Shown here piece after piece: positions 31,468 through 40,308 of a stretch of 64,000 nucleotides of DNA. The notes under the pieces are model-generated. The model had not been told where the DNA came from. It was given only the letters and a program-made list of their open reading frames with translations, and did no database searches. Source of the stretch: Hydrogenophaga sp. PAMC20947 (GTDB taxonomy: Bacteria; Pseudomonadota; Gammaproteobacteria; Burkholderiales; Burkholderiaceae_C); the NCBI RefSeq assembly GCF_004795855.1, contig NZ_CP039252.1, positions 1,488,001 through 1,552,000 on the forward strand. Direction: 5' to 3'. Position 1 is the stretch's first letter. Each line of letters begins with the position of its first letter. The position numbers and the translations under genes were made by a program.

Positions 31468-32108
31468 CACGCGCCGCTGTCCGGGCAAGCCGAGGGCTCA
31501 GCACTCTGGAAGGCGGGCATAGCCATGCAACGCTCGAACACGCCCATGGTCAACGGCAGGCCTTCCAGCGGCGTTTGAAACCGCTGGGCATTGAATATCT
31601 GCGGCACCAGGCAACAATCGGCCAGGGTGGGCGCATCGCAGTGGCAAAAGGCGCCGGTGCCGGGCTGGGCCAGCTGGCGCTCAAAGGCTTCGAGACCGGA
31701 TCGGACCCAGTGGCGGTACCAGGTGTTCTTTGCATCCTCTTCGACCTGGAGCTCCTTCACCAGATAGTGCAATACGCGCAGGTTGTTCAACGGATGGATC
31801 TCACAGGCGATGGACTGCGCGAGCGCTCTGACGCGGGCTCGCCCCAATGCATCTGCGGGCAACAGCGCAGCACCCGGGAACTGTTCGTCCAGGTATTCGA
31901 TGATGGCCATGGACTGGGACAGCCGGTTGCCGTCGTCCAGCTCCAGCAAGGGCACCAGCCCATCGGCCGACAGGTCGGCAAACGCCGCTTGTTTGTGTTC
32001 GCCTTTGGCGAGGTGCACCGAGATGTACTCATACGGCAGCTGCTTCAAGGCCAGCGCGATGCGCACCCGGAACGAGGCGGACGATCGGAAATAGTTGTAG
32101 AGCTTCAT
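31467..32108 (-). CDS. maiA: Maleylacetoacetate/maleylpyruvate isomerase (zeta-class GST)
   Basis: A glutathione-dependent isomerase of 213 residues. The N-terminal thioredoxin-fold domain has MKLYNYFRSSASFRVRIAL with the SSxS glutathione-activating motif of zeta GSTs, then DGLVPLLELDDG and QSMAIIEYLDE. The C-terminal helical domain includes IACEIHPLNNLRVLHYL. It acts in homogentisate or gentisate breakdown; a matching fumarylacetoacetate/fumarylpyruvate hydrolase-type gene is at 46567, but not adjacent. ATG 32108 is chosen by homology. Confidence 0.92.
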   Translation of the reverse strand: MKLYNYFRSSASFRVRIALALKQLPYEYISVHLAKGEHKQAAFADLSADGLVPLLELDDGNRLSQSMAIIEYLDEQFPGAALLPADALGRARVRALAQSIACEIHPLNNLRVLHYLVKELQVEEDAKNTWYRHWVRSGLEAFERQLAQPGTGAFCHCDAPTLADCCLVPQIFNAQRFQTPLEGLPLTMGVFERCMAMPAFQSAEPSACPDSGA

Positions 32109-32310
32109 GGGGCGAGCATAAACCGGCGACTCGAAAGCGGGCAATGAGCCGCTGCTCAAAAAACAGGCACCGATCGCCAGCCCAGACGTGCCGTGGCTTT
32201 TCCGAGTTGTCCCAGCAGTTGTGCACAGGCTTGGGCACAATCCCCATGAACAACCCGTTCAACCCGCTGAAACGTGCTGATCAGCACGGCCCACCAACCT
32301 TTGCGCGGGT

Positions 32311-33231
32311 TCAAGCCGGGTGTTTGACCGAAGCCTGGTCCCTGAGCGCCTGGGCCAGTGCAGGCACCATGCTGACGGCATTGCTGGCATGGGGAATGCA
32401 ATCGGTGCTCCAGATCTCACCCACGCCAGCGGTCTTCACCAGGGCCAGAGCACCCTCGGCAAACAGGGCGTGGGTCACGGCCACATCGACCGAAGCAGCG
32501 CCAGCGGCCAGCAGGGCTTGTGATGCCTGGGCCAAGGTGTGTCCCGAGCTCGCAACGTCGTCCATCAAAACCACGGTGCGGCCCAGCACCGACAGATCGG
32601 GGAGTTGAACCACCACATCCCGGTCACCCCGGCGGACTTTGCGGCACACCGCATGGTCCCACCCATGGCGTGCGGCGGCCTGCGCCACCCACTGCAGCGA
32701 CTCCTCATCGGGGCCGATCAGCAGGGCCTGGGGACGGTGCTGATGCACCAGGTCGGCCAACACAGGAGCACCGCTCAGCACCACAGCATCGGGCACAGGG
32801 ATCGCATCTTCCAGGGTGGCCACCCGGTGCAAATGGGGGTCGACGGTGATCACCGCGTCAAACAGATCGGCCAGAAACCGCCCCACGATGCGCTGGCTCA
32901 CCACCTCACCGGGTTGAAAAGCCATGTCCTGGCGCATGTAGGCCAGATAGGGCGCCACCAAGGTCAGGTGCCGAGCCCCCAGCGTGCGCGCCGCCTGAGC
33001 GGTCAACAGCAGCTCCACCAGCTTTTCGTTGGGGTCGTAAAGCGAGCGCCAGATCACGACCCGGGCCGGCAGCTGCTCGGGCAGGCGCAGGCGCAACTCC
33101 CCGTCAGGAAACCGGTGCCGCTCGATCGCTCGGGGCTCCAAGGCCGCGGCCTGCGCAGCGCGCTCGGCCAGTTCGGCGTCTTCGGCGCAGTACAGCAAAC
33201 AGCCCGCTGGGTTGGATTGGGGTACAGGCAT
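32311..33231 (-). CDS. Ribose-phosphate pyrophosphokinase-like protein
   Basis: A 306-residue protein of the PRPP-synthetase fold, shorter than and distinct from housekeeping Prs. Seen are RHRFPDGELRLRLPEQLP, VAPYLAYMRQDMAFQPGEVV, a metal-site His in TVDPHLHR, and a PRPP-loop variant VVLMDDVASSGHTLAQA. It resembles the compact archaeal Prs type. Its ATG overlaps the stop of the phosphorylase gene (TGATG), so both are co-translated. It may convert the sugar phosphate released by the phosphorylase, or act as a phosphoribosyltransferase; the true substrate is unknown. Confidence 0.8.
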   Translation of the reverse strand: MPVPQSNPAGCLLYCAEDAELAERAAQAAALEPRAIERHRFPDGELRLRLPEQLPARVVIWRSLYDPNEKLVELLLTAQAARTLGARHLTLVAPYLAYMRQDMAFQPGEVVSQRIVGRFLADLFDAVITVDPHLHRVATLEDAIPVPDAVVLSGAPVLADLVHQHRPQALLIGPDEESLQWVAQAAARHGWDHAVCRKVRRGDRDVVVQLPDLSVLGRTVVLMDDVASSGHTLAQASQALLAAGAASVDVAVTHALFAEGALALVKTAGVGEIWSTDCIPHASNAVSMVPALAQALRDQASVKHPA

Positions 33232-34814
33232 CAAAACTCCACAAAAACCTGGGGCAACTGATTGGCCGTTCCAAGCTGGTAGCCGTTGGCCTGCTCACTG
33301 GCTTGCCGGGCGAACACCAAGTCAGCTGGGTAGCTGGCGTAGATGCGGTACAGCAAATCGCCTGCGGTCACATGGTCGCCCAGCTTGGCAAACACATCGA
33401 CGCCCGCACCGGCCACCTTGGGCGCGCCAGCCAGGCGGGCGATGCGCGCCACCCTGAGGTTGTCGATACCGATCACCACCCCCGATTCGCTGGCTTTCAC
33501 ATCAAGCGTTAGCGCGCCCACAGCAGGCCGATGCAGGTCAAAGCCCCGACTGCCTTGTGCCTCTACGATGGCCTGCATGTGCGCCAGCGCCCGCCCGGAT
33601 TCAAGAATGTCACGGGCAATCCGGAAACCGTCGCCGCCGCGCACATCGGGGCTGCACTCGATGATGCGACCCGCGAGGCGCAGCGATTTCTGACGCAGAT
33701 CGTCGGGCGCATCGGGGTGGTTCTCCAGCACCTGCATCACGTCGCGCGCTTCCAGCACCGGGCCGATGCCACGTCCGATGGGTTGGCGTCCGTCGGTGAT
33801 GACCACGTCCAACGACAAATTCAGCCGCAGGGCCACGTATTCGAACAGGCGCCGCAAACGCTGTGCCTCGGGCATGGAGCGCACCTTGGCGGTGGGGCCA
33901 ATGGGGATGTCGAGCACCAGGTGGGTCGAACCCGCCGCGATTTTTTTGGACAGAATGGATGCCACCATTTGCCCGGGTGAGTCGATGTTCAGCGGGCGCT
34001 CCACCGAAATCAGCACATCGTCAGCCGGCGACAGATTCGCTGTGCCGCCCCAGGCCAGGCAAGCGCCGTGTTGCCGCACAATGCCGACGAGCTGCTCAAA
34101 CGGCAGCTCCACATTCGCCAGTACCGCCATGGTGTCGGCCGTGCCGGCCGGCGACGTGATGGCGCGCGACGAAGTCTTGGGAAACACCAGGCCGTGCGCC
34201 GCCACGATGGGCACCACCAGCATCGATGTGCGGTTGCCCGGAATGCCACCAATACAGTGCTTGTCGACCACCAACGGCTGCTGCCAATCGAGGCGCCGCC
34301 CGCTGGCCACCATGGCCTCGGTGAGGAAATACACCTCTTCGCGGTCCAGCTCGCTGCGGTTGCAGGCGACCACAAACGCAGTCAGCTCGATCTTGGAATA
34401 GCGGTGCTGCGCAATGTCGCGCACGATGGCGGCAAAGTCTTCCCGGCCCAGGCGCTCACCGTTGATCTTGCGAAACAGGGCGGGAATGGACGCGGGCGGC
34501 TCGGCCTGTGAGACCGAAGCCGGGTGGCCGTCGGGCACCTTCAGCTGCGCAAAGGCGTCCTCTGACAGACCCAGCTCACCACAGCCAACAATGGACACAT
34601 CGTCGACCACGTTGACCGTGGCCAGGATGCTGCTGCCGTTGGCATGCACCTCCACCTTGGAGAGCGCCTGAAAGCCCTCGGCCCGGACCACGGCGCACTC
34701 GCGGTGCAGGTAGGCCACATTCTCATGGTAAGTGTCGATGGCCACCCGCTTGAGCGAGAGGCCTTGCGCCTGCGGGGTTGTTGGGTCGATAGCGGCGGGA
34801 GTTTCGTTCGGCAT
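33231..34814 (-). CDS. AMP phosphorylase / thymidine phosphorylase family (archaeal type)
   Basis: A 527-residue member of the DeoA-like family with the extra N-terminal domain of archaeal AMP phosphorylase. Catalytic-region sequences are [19 protein letters not shown] and [17 protein letters not shown], the family signature. Archaeal relatives split NMPs with phosphate to base and ribose-1,5-bisphosphate; bacterial members are usually annotated putative thymidine phosphorylase. No ribose-1,5-bisphosphate isomerase or RuBisCO is nearby. Paired with a PRPP-synthetase-like gene, suggesting nucleotide salvage. Confidence 0.88.
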   Translation of the reverse strand: MPNETPAAIDPTTPQAQGLSLKRVAIDTYHENVAYLHRECAVVRAEGFQALSKVEVHANGSSILATVNVVDDVSIVGCGELGLSEDAFAQLKVPDGHPASVSQAEPPASIPALFRKINGERLGREDFAAIVRDIAQHRYSKIELTAFVVACNRSELDREEVYFLTEAMVASGRRLDWQQPLVVDKHCIGGIPGNRTSMLVVPIVAAHGLVFPKTSSRAITSPAGTADTMAVLANVELPFEQLVGIVRQHGACLAWGGTANLSPADDVLISVERPLNIDSPGQMVASILSKKIAAGSTHLVLDIPIGPTAKVRSMPEAQRLRRLFEYVALRLNLSLDVVITDGRQPIGRGIGPVLEARDVMQVLENHPDAPDDLRQKSLRLAGRIIECSPDVRGGDGFRIARDILESGRALAHMQAIVEAQGSRGFDLHRPAVGALTLDVKASESGVVIGIDNLRVARIARLAGAPKVAGAGVDVFAKLGDHVTAGDLLYRIYASYPADLVFARQASEQANGYQLGTANQLPQVFVEF

Positions 34815-34938
34815 ACCTCAACGATACACCGCAACACACCGCCCGCTGGGCGCGGAGTGCCGTTCTTTCATACCGATGTGCATTCAAAGTGAGAACAGGG
34901 CCGAGGAACGCTGTCATCACCTTGAAGGTGAATGGGTA

Positions 34939-35658
34939 TCAGCCCACCACCAGCCGGATCGCGGGCAACACCTGCTCAGACTCCGAGCGCCGCTCCAGTG
35001 CCAGGCGCATGTTCATCTGGGCGACCTCGGTGTGCTCGGTGGCCAGCGCTTCGGCGCGTGCACCTTGCCCTGCGCGCAAGGCATCAAACAGCATGTGGTG
35101 CTGGCGGTGCGCGTAGAGCATCCAGTCGCGGTCCCGCGCCAGCGTGCCTTGCATGGGCAACATGGCCGAGGCCGGGGCGAAGGGCAGTTTGTCGTTGAGC
35201 GCCACCGCGCGTTGCAAGGCCCGATTGCCACAGCCCTCCAGCAGCAAGGCATGGAAGCGGTCGTTCATGGCCGCGTAGGCCGCGTAACCCTCGATCGTGA
35301 GTGGGTTGCTTGACAGCAAACGATCGCCTTCGTCAAGACAGCCCTGCAGATCGCCCTGCAGTTGGCGTGAGACCCCATGTTCGGCCACCAGGCGCGCGGC
35401 CATGCCTTCCAGATGTCCCCGCACGGCAATCGCATCGGTGACTTCTTGTGCGGTGAATTGGCGCACCAGGTACTTGCCGGTTTCATTGGCTTCGACCAGG
35501 CCTTCTTGCTCCAGCGTGACCAGCGCAGCGCGAACCGGCGTGCGCGAGGCACCCAGCCGCTCGGCGAGTTGCTGCTCTGCCAGGCGCTGCCCTGGCGGAA
35601 AGGCACCGCTGAGGATCAGGTCGCGCAATTGCATCAACACGGTGTCTTGCAGGTTCAT
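34939..35658 (-). CDS. GntR-family regulator (FCD domain), divergent from Rieske oxygenase
   Basis: A 239-residue regulator. The winged helix has LSGAFPPGQRLAEQQLAERL and LGASRTPVRAALVTLEQEGL; the FCD ligand domain follows with VRGHLEGMAARLVAEHG and NDRFHALLLEGCGN. It starts at ATG 35658 and is divergent from the Rieske gene at 35754, with inverted repeats in the gap. It likely represses that operon until a pathway substrate is present (inference). Confidence 0.87.
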   Translation of the reverse strand: MNLQDTVLMQLRDLILSGAFPPGQRLAEQQLAERLGASRTPVRAALVTLEQEGLVEANETGKYLVRQFTAQEVTDAIAVRGHLEGMAARLVAEHGVSRQLQGDLQGCLDEGDRLLSSNPLTIEGYAAYAAMNDRFHALLLEGCGNRALQRAVALNDKLPFAPASAMLPMQGTLARDRDWMLYAHRQHHMLFDALRAGQGARAEALATEHTEVAQMNMRLALERRSESEQVLPAIRLVVG

Positions 35659-35667
35659 ATTTGAAAC

Positions 35668-35709
35668 TGTACACTGATTTATAAAAATGGGATACCGTTT
35701 GGATATCCC
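35668..35709. promoter_or_regulatory. Operator candidates between gntR and the Rieske operon
   Basis: Two inverted repeats lie in the 95-bp divergent gap: the palindrome TGTACA (35668-35673), similar in style to FCD-type GntR operators, and GGGATA / TATCCC (35689-35694 and 35704-35709), with a 9-nt spacer. Either could be the regulator's site. Confidence 0.4.
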
Positions 35710-35753
35710 GCCACTGCCCTCCCCCCATCACCTCAACACCGTACAGGAGCGCC

Positions 35754-37136
35754 ATGAAAGCCGAACTGAATGAACGCCTGACCCAGGTTGGGCCGGGTAC
35801 CCCAACCGGAGAACTGCTGCGCCAGTACTGGCAACCGGTGGCGCTGCTGGACGAATTCGACCCCGCGCTGGCCCCGACCATGGCGGTGCGCCCGGTCAAA
35901 GCGGTGCGGGTGCTGGGGCAAGACTTCGTGCTGTTCAAAAACGCTCAAGGCGTGTTTGGTCTGCTCGACCGCGACTGCCCGCACCGCGGCGCCGACCTGG
36001 CTTTTGGCCGCAACGAAGGCGATGGTCTGCGTTGCCCCTTCCACGGCTGGAAATTTGATGTGACCGGCCAATGCACCGACACACCGGCCGAGCCCGCCGG
36101 CAGCACGCTGTGCTCGCGCATCCGACAACGCAGCTACCCACTGGTGGAAAAAGCCGGCACCTTGTTCGCCTGGTTCGGCCCCGAAGGCCAGACACCGCCG
36201 CCCTTCCCCGCCCTCGACGCTTTTGAGGCTCCGGGTACCCACAGCTTTGCCTTCAAGGGACTGTGGCACTGCAACTGGCTGCAGTCTTTCGAGGTGGGCA
36301 TCGACCCCGCCCATGCCTCGTACTTGCACCGCTTCTTCAACGACGCCTCGCTCGACGACAGCTATGGCAAGCAGTTCCGGGGCGCGAGCGCCGGTGAGGT
36401 GGGCGGCGAGCGCTGGCCCATGACCAAGGTCATGCGCGAATTCAGCCAGCCCGAAATCTCGTTCACCGCCCAGCCCTACGGCTTCCAGCTCACCGCCCTG
36501 CGCAAGATGAACGAAGCGCTGGCCCATGTGCGCGTGACCAATGCGGTGTTCCCTCAGACCTTCGTCATTCCGCTCTCAGAAACCATGACCATCACCCAGA
36601 TGCATGTGCCGGTGGACGACACCCACAACCACTGGTATGCCTTCTTCACCAGCTTCGACGGCCCAGTGGACAAAGACACCATGCGCAAGCAGCGCCTGGA
36701 AGCCGTGACCCTGCCCGACTACCTGCCCAAGTCGGGCCGCCACAACCACTGGGGGTTCAATGCCGAAGAGCAGCAAAACAGCACCTTCCTCGGTATGGGC
36801 GAAGACGACATCAACGTGCACGATCAATGGGCCTGCGAGAGCATGGGTCCCATCCAGGACCGCACCCGCGAGCACCTGGGCACCACCGACAAAGTGATCA
36901 TGGCCAACCGCCGCATGCTGCAAACCGCCATTGCCAGCGTGGCTGACGGTGGCGTTGCGCCCGGCATCGCCGACCCGGCGCAGCATGCCGCCATCAGAGG
37001 CCCCGACACGGTGGACGGCATCGCGCCGGCCGATGCCTGGGAGGCCTGGTGGCACAACGCTGTGGTCGCGAAGCGCGCGGGCGCCCCCTGGGACAAGGCA
37101 AAGGCCGAACCCACCGCCGAAACGCGCACCCCATGA
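35754..37136 (+). CDS. Rieske non-heme iron oxygenase, alpha subunit (phthalate-dioxygenase type)
   Basis: A 460-residue ring-hydroxylating or dealkylating oxygenase. The N-terminal Rieske domain has CPHRGADLAFGRNEGDG and CPFHGWKFD (CxH...CxxH). The catalytic domain has the mononuclear iron site within EVGIDPAHASYLHRFF (D..H....H). The family works as a homotrimer or hexamer and needs separate electron donors; a ferredoxin gene is two genes downstream but no reductase is seen. The stop overlaps the next ATG as ATGA. Presence of a glutamine-synthetase-like partner suggests an amine substrate (inference). Confidence 0.9.
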   Translation: MKAELNERLTQVGPGTPTGELLRQYWQPVALLDEFDPALAPTMAVRPVKAVRVLGQDFVLFKNAQGVFGLLDRDCPHRGADLAFGRNEGDGLRCPFHGWKFDVTGQCTDTPAEPAGSTLCSRIRQRSYPLVEKAGTLFAWFGPEGQTPPPFPALDAFEAPGTHSFAFKGLWHCNWLQSFEVGIDPAHASYLHRFFNDASLDDSYGKQFRGASAGEVGGERWPMTKVMREFSQPEISFTAQPYGFQLTALRKMNEALAHVRVTNAVFPQTFVIPLSETMTITQMHVPVDDTHNHWYAFFTSFDGPVDKDTMRKQRLEAVTLPDYLPKSGRHNHWGFNAEEQQNSTFLGMGEDDINVHDQWACESMGPIQDRTREHLGTTDKVIMANRRMLQTAIASVADGGVAPGIADPAQHAAIRGPDTVDGIAPADAWEAWWHNAVVAKRAGAPWDKAKAEPTAETRTP

Positions 37137-38623
37137 TCCCCACTCCTCCTGCCTTCGCCGCTCAATGCGGCGTGCAAGACGGTGCGCGCGAAGCCGCCTG
37201 CCTGCGCGCCTGCGCCGCGATCGAAGCGAGCAACGTCGATTCGGTGCGCCTGGGCTGGTGCGACGTGCACGGCCAGCTGCGCGGCAAAACGCTGGAGCCC
37301 CACGCCGCCATCCACGCCCTGCGCGAGGGCGTGGGCATGGTCGGCACCTTGATGCTCAAGGACACCGGCGACAAAACGGCCTGGAAGGTGTTTGAAGCAG
37401 GCGCCACGGCAGACCTGCCCGGCTTTGCCGGCGCCGCCAACCTCATGCTGCTGCCCGATCCCGAAAGCTTCACGGTTTTGCCCTGGGCTCAAGGCACGGG
37501 CTGGATGCGCTGCCAGCCATGGTTCCAAGACGGCACACCTGTCGCGCTGGACAGCCGGCGTGTGCTGCAAAACGCGCTGGACCGCCTGGCGGCCTCCGGT
37601 CACGGCCTCAAGACCGGATTGGAAGTTGAATTTCACATCTACCGCATCACCGACACCACCCCTCAACTCGACCCCAAACGCGCAGCCTGGCCGGGCGAAC
37701 CGCCAACGGTCGAGATGATCCACCCCGGCTACAACCTGCACGCCGAGGCCCTGATGGACCTGGCTCACGAGCCGCTGGCCATCGTGCGCCGCACCGCAAA
37801 GGCGCTTGGGCTGCCCCTGCAATCGCTGGAGATCGAGCTCGGCCCCAGCCAGGTGGAGGCCGTCTTTGACGCCACCGACGCGCTCACAGCGGCCGACCAC
37901 ATGGTGTTGTTTCGCAATGGCGTTCGCCAGGCGCTGCGCCGCGCCGGGTATCACGCCAGCTTCATGTGCCGCCCGCCATTTCCCAACATCATGTCCAGCG
38001 GCTGGCACCTTCACCAATCGCTGGTCGAGCAGAAAACCGGGCGCAATGCCTTTGTACGGGCCAGCCCCGAGCCCGGCAGCCACCCAGACATGGCCTGCCA
38101 CACCCTCTCGGAAATCGGCACACAATGGCTTGCCGGGCTCCTGGACCATGCCCGAGGCATCACCGCCTTGTGCACCCCCACCATCAACGGGTTTGGCCGC
38201 TTCCAGCCCAACGCACTGGCGCCGCAGTCGGTCATCTGGGGGCAGGACAACCGGGGCGCAATGCTGCGTGTGGTGGGCGGCGCAGGCGACCCGGCCACGC
38301 GCATCGAAAACCGCATCGGGGAACCCGCCGCCAATCCCTACCTCTACATCGCATCCCAGATTCATGCCGGCCTGGACGGTATGCGACGGGGTCTGCAGGC
38401 GCCGCCGGCCTGCGACTCGCCATACGCCGAGGGTCTGGAGCGCATTCCAACCACCCTGAGCGAAGCCCTCGACGCCCTGCAATCCGACGCGGCCCTCACT
38501 GCCAGCCTTGGCCCCGACTTTGTGCGCTATTTCTGCCAGATCAAGCGCAGCGAAGTTCACCGCCACGCCGAAGCCAGCGATCCCCAGGCCTTCGAACGCT
38601 GTGAGTATTTCGCCCGCACCTGA
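37133..38623 (+). CDS. Glutamine-synthetase-like ligase (probable gamma-glutamyl-amine synthetase)
   Basis: A 496-residue protein of the class I GS fold. The motifs are GLEVEFHIYRI, LGPSQVEAVFDATDAL, MCRPPFPNIMSSGWHLHQSL (metal and substrate loop) and NRGAMLRVVGG, then IENRIGEPAANPYLYIASQ. It is not the housekeeping GlnA; members next to oxygenases glutamylate amines, as in aniline (AtdA1/TdnQ) or isopropylamine (IpuC) breakdown. ATG 37133 overlaps the oxygenase stop (ATGA), so the two are translationally coupled. The substrate is unknown. Confidence 0.87.
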   Translation: MIPTPPAFAAQCGVQDGAREAACLRACAAIEASNVDSVRLGWCDVHGQLRGKTLEPHAAIHALREGVGMVGTLMLKDTGDKTAWKVFEAGATADLPGFAGAANLMLLPDPESFTVLPWAQGTGWMRCQPWFQDGTPVALDSRRVLQNALDRLAASGHGLKTGLEVEFHIYRITDTTPQLDPKRAAWPGEPPTVEMIHPGYNLHAEALMDLAHEPLAIVRRTAKALGLPLQSLEIELGPSQVEAVFDATDALTAADHMVLFRNGVRQALRRAGYHASFMCRPPFPNIMSSGWHLHQSLVEQKTGRNAFVRASPEPGSHPDMACHTLSEIGTQWLAGLLDHARGITALCTPTINGFGRFQPNALAPQSVIWGQDNRGAMLRVVGGAGDPATRIENRIGEPAANPYLYIASQIHAGLDGMRRGLQAPPACDSPYAEGLERIPTTLSEALDALQSDAALTASLGPDFVRYFCQIKRSEVHRHAEASDPQAFERCEYFART

Positions 38624-38679
38624 AGCGGCGCCCAGTGGCCTTATCCTTCAAGAACTTCTTCTGCCGCTCTTTCTCCCAC

Positions 38680-39003
38680 ATGATCCATATCCGCTTCATC
38701 GCCGCCGACGAGTCGGCCCAAGACATCCAGACCAACCCCGGGCACAGCCTGATGAAAGCCGCAGTCGACGCAGGCGTTCGCGGCATCGAAGCCGACTGCG
38801 GCGGCACCCTCACCTGCGCCACCTGCCATGTGATGCTGGACGCCGAAACAGCCGCGCGCTTCCCGGCGGCCGTGCAAGACGAGCGCGACATGCTCGATTT
38901 CGCCGCCGCACCGGTGGACAGCGGCAGTCGCCTGAGTTGCCAACTGATGCTCACGCCCGAGATGGACGGCCTGGTGGTGCGTCTTCCCGCGAGACAATAC
39001 TGA
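38680..39003 (+). CDS. [2Fe-2S] ferredoxin, adrenodoxin/putidaredoxin type
   Basis: 107 residues with the plant/vertebrate-type 2Fe-2S motif C-x5-C-x2-C in EADCGGTLTCATCHVMLD and the last Cys in SRLSCQLML. ATG 38680 is preferred over the in-frame start at 38635 by homology. It is a probable electron donor to the Rieske oxygenase 56 bp upstream of it in the same operon. No ferredoxin reductase is encoded nearby. Confidence 0.9.
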   Translation: MIHIRFIAADESAQDIQTNPGHSLMKAAVDAGVRGIEADCGGTLTCATCHVMLDAETAARFPAAVQDERDMLDFAAAPVDSGSRLSCQLMLTPEMDGLVVRLPARQY

Positions 39004-39199
39004 TCGCGCGAAGACGTACTTACAGTAACGAATATCAACAACCGATCAGACTGTCCAAATCCAGGAATGGTCTGAACCACACCAGTCGAAACACGTATTG
39101 GTGCGTAGTTTTTCAGATGATGGGAATTCCAGCGCTTCGCGCATATGCGGAGGGTCGAACCTGACCCCATTCCCGGCCCCTTGATCGTTTGCGGGTGCA

Positions 39200-40020
39200 C
39201 TCACCCCTGTGCCATGCACAAAAGCGGTTTGCACGCCATCCACAAATTGCCCAGGGCAAACAGTGTCAACAGGTTGGCCGTGTTCTTGCCCTCATGGTAT
39301 TTGCCCCACACAAAGCCAAACTGTCGCTTGAGTGCCCGAAACGGGTGCTCAACCGCGGCACGAATACCGGTCTTGGCCTTATCCAGTTGCTCAAGGACAG
39401 CCCGATCGGCGAACTCTTGCCCAACACCCCGAAGCACGAGTCAGCAAAGACGCCGGGGTCCTCGCCATGCAACAGTGCGCGAGCCTGCGAGATGTCGTGC
39501 GCGTTGGCAGCCGTGGTGGACACGCTGTGCACCAGGTCCGAATCGGCGTCAGTGCCGATGTGCAGGTTCATCCTGTGGTGGCACTATTTGCCCCTCTTGC
39601 TTTGGTGCATCTCCGGGCCGCGTTGCGCCCGATCAATTTCCGGTGAGGCTGGGGGCCGCAATCGGCGTGGCGTAGACTTTGGCCCGTTTTTGCAAACCCA
39701 GGTTGTGAGTTTCGAGCCGGAGGCGAAGGAGCAACAGGGTGCGCTCATCGGGCAGCAGGTCTCCTCCCACGTCCAACTCGGCAAACTCACAGAACATGGG
39801 CGGATCGATCCGCGCCACGTCCAGGGTCGAGGCCGAGAGGTTGAACCACTGCGGCAAGAAGTGAATGTGCAGCAACGGGGAGACGGTGGAAGCCCACTCT
39901 TGGTGCTACGTACCGTTGCGTGCGGCGCAATCAACGCACCAGGTTCATCACCTCAAGGAACTCGCGCTTGTGCTTGCGCTCGAGAACCCGCTCCCACCTA
40001 GGCTCATTTGGTTCATTCCA
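39200..40020 (-). mobile_element. Degenerate IS5-family transposase
   Basis: Fragments in several frames together cover an IS5-type DDE transposase: a near-start piece (ERKHKREFLEVMNLV, ~39950-40000), LHIHFLPQWFNLSA and LLPDERTLLLLRLRLETHNL (~39640-39870), GPEMHQSKRGK (~39590), MNLHIGTDADSDLVHSV (~39540) and HPFRALKRQFGFVWGKYHE (~39310). Frameshifts and lost segments make it inactive. I could not define terminal inverted repeats or a target duplication. It marks the left edge of the AT-rich glycan island; the 288 bp after it (40021-40308) holds no gene I can support. Confidence 0.8.
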
Positions 40021-40308
40021 TCACGGTCTCACGTCAGGCGCTGGGCGTAGGAATCTTGCAGACCTTCCTTCAGCACCCCGGCTTCTGTTCGAAATCATCG
40101 ACAAATCCGCCGGACGTCTCCCATGATCAGCGATCAAGCACCCAATGAGATAATCCGTCGGTGCTGGCGCCCCTGTCACTCGCGCCATGATCGCCCCATA
40201 GGGCACAACCATCGAAGGACGGGGCAAACTACCGACAGAAATTGATCAATCGGCATTTCACCCGTAGAACTTGAACTTGCTTGGTGAATTTTGATAACTC
40301 CTCGCCGC

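Noticed and set aside
39004..39199. Frame encoding ~65 residues and a TGACCCCATTCCC-like stretch
   Set aside because: The product has no features. The short motif resembles sequences near REP/RAYT elements, but no hairpin pair or transposase supports it.
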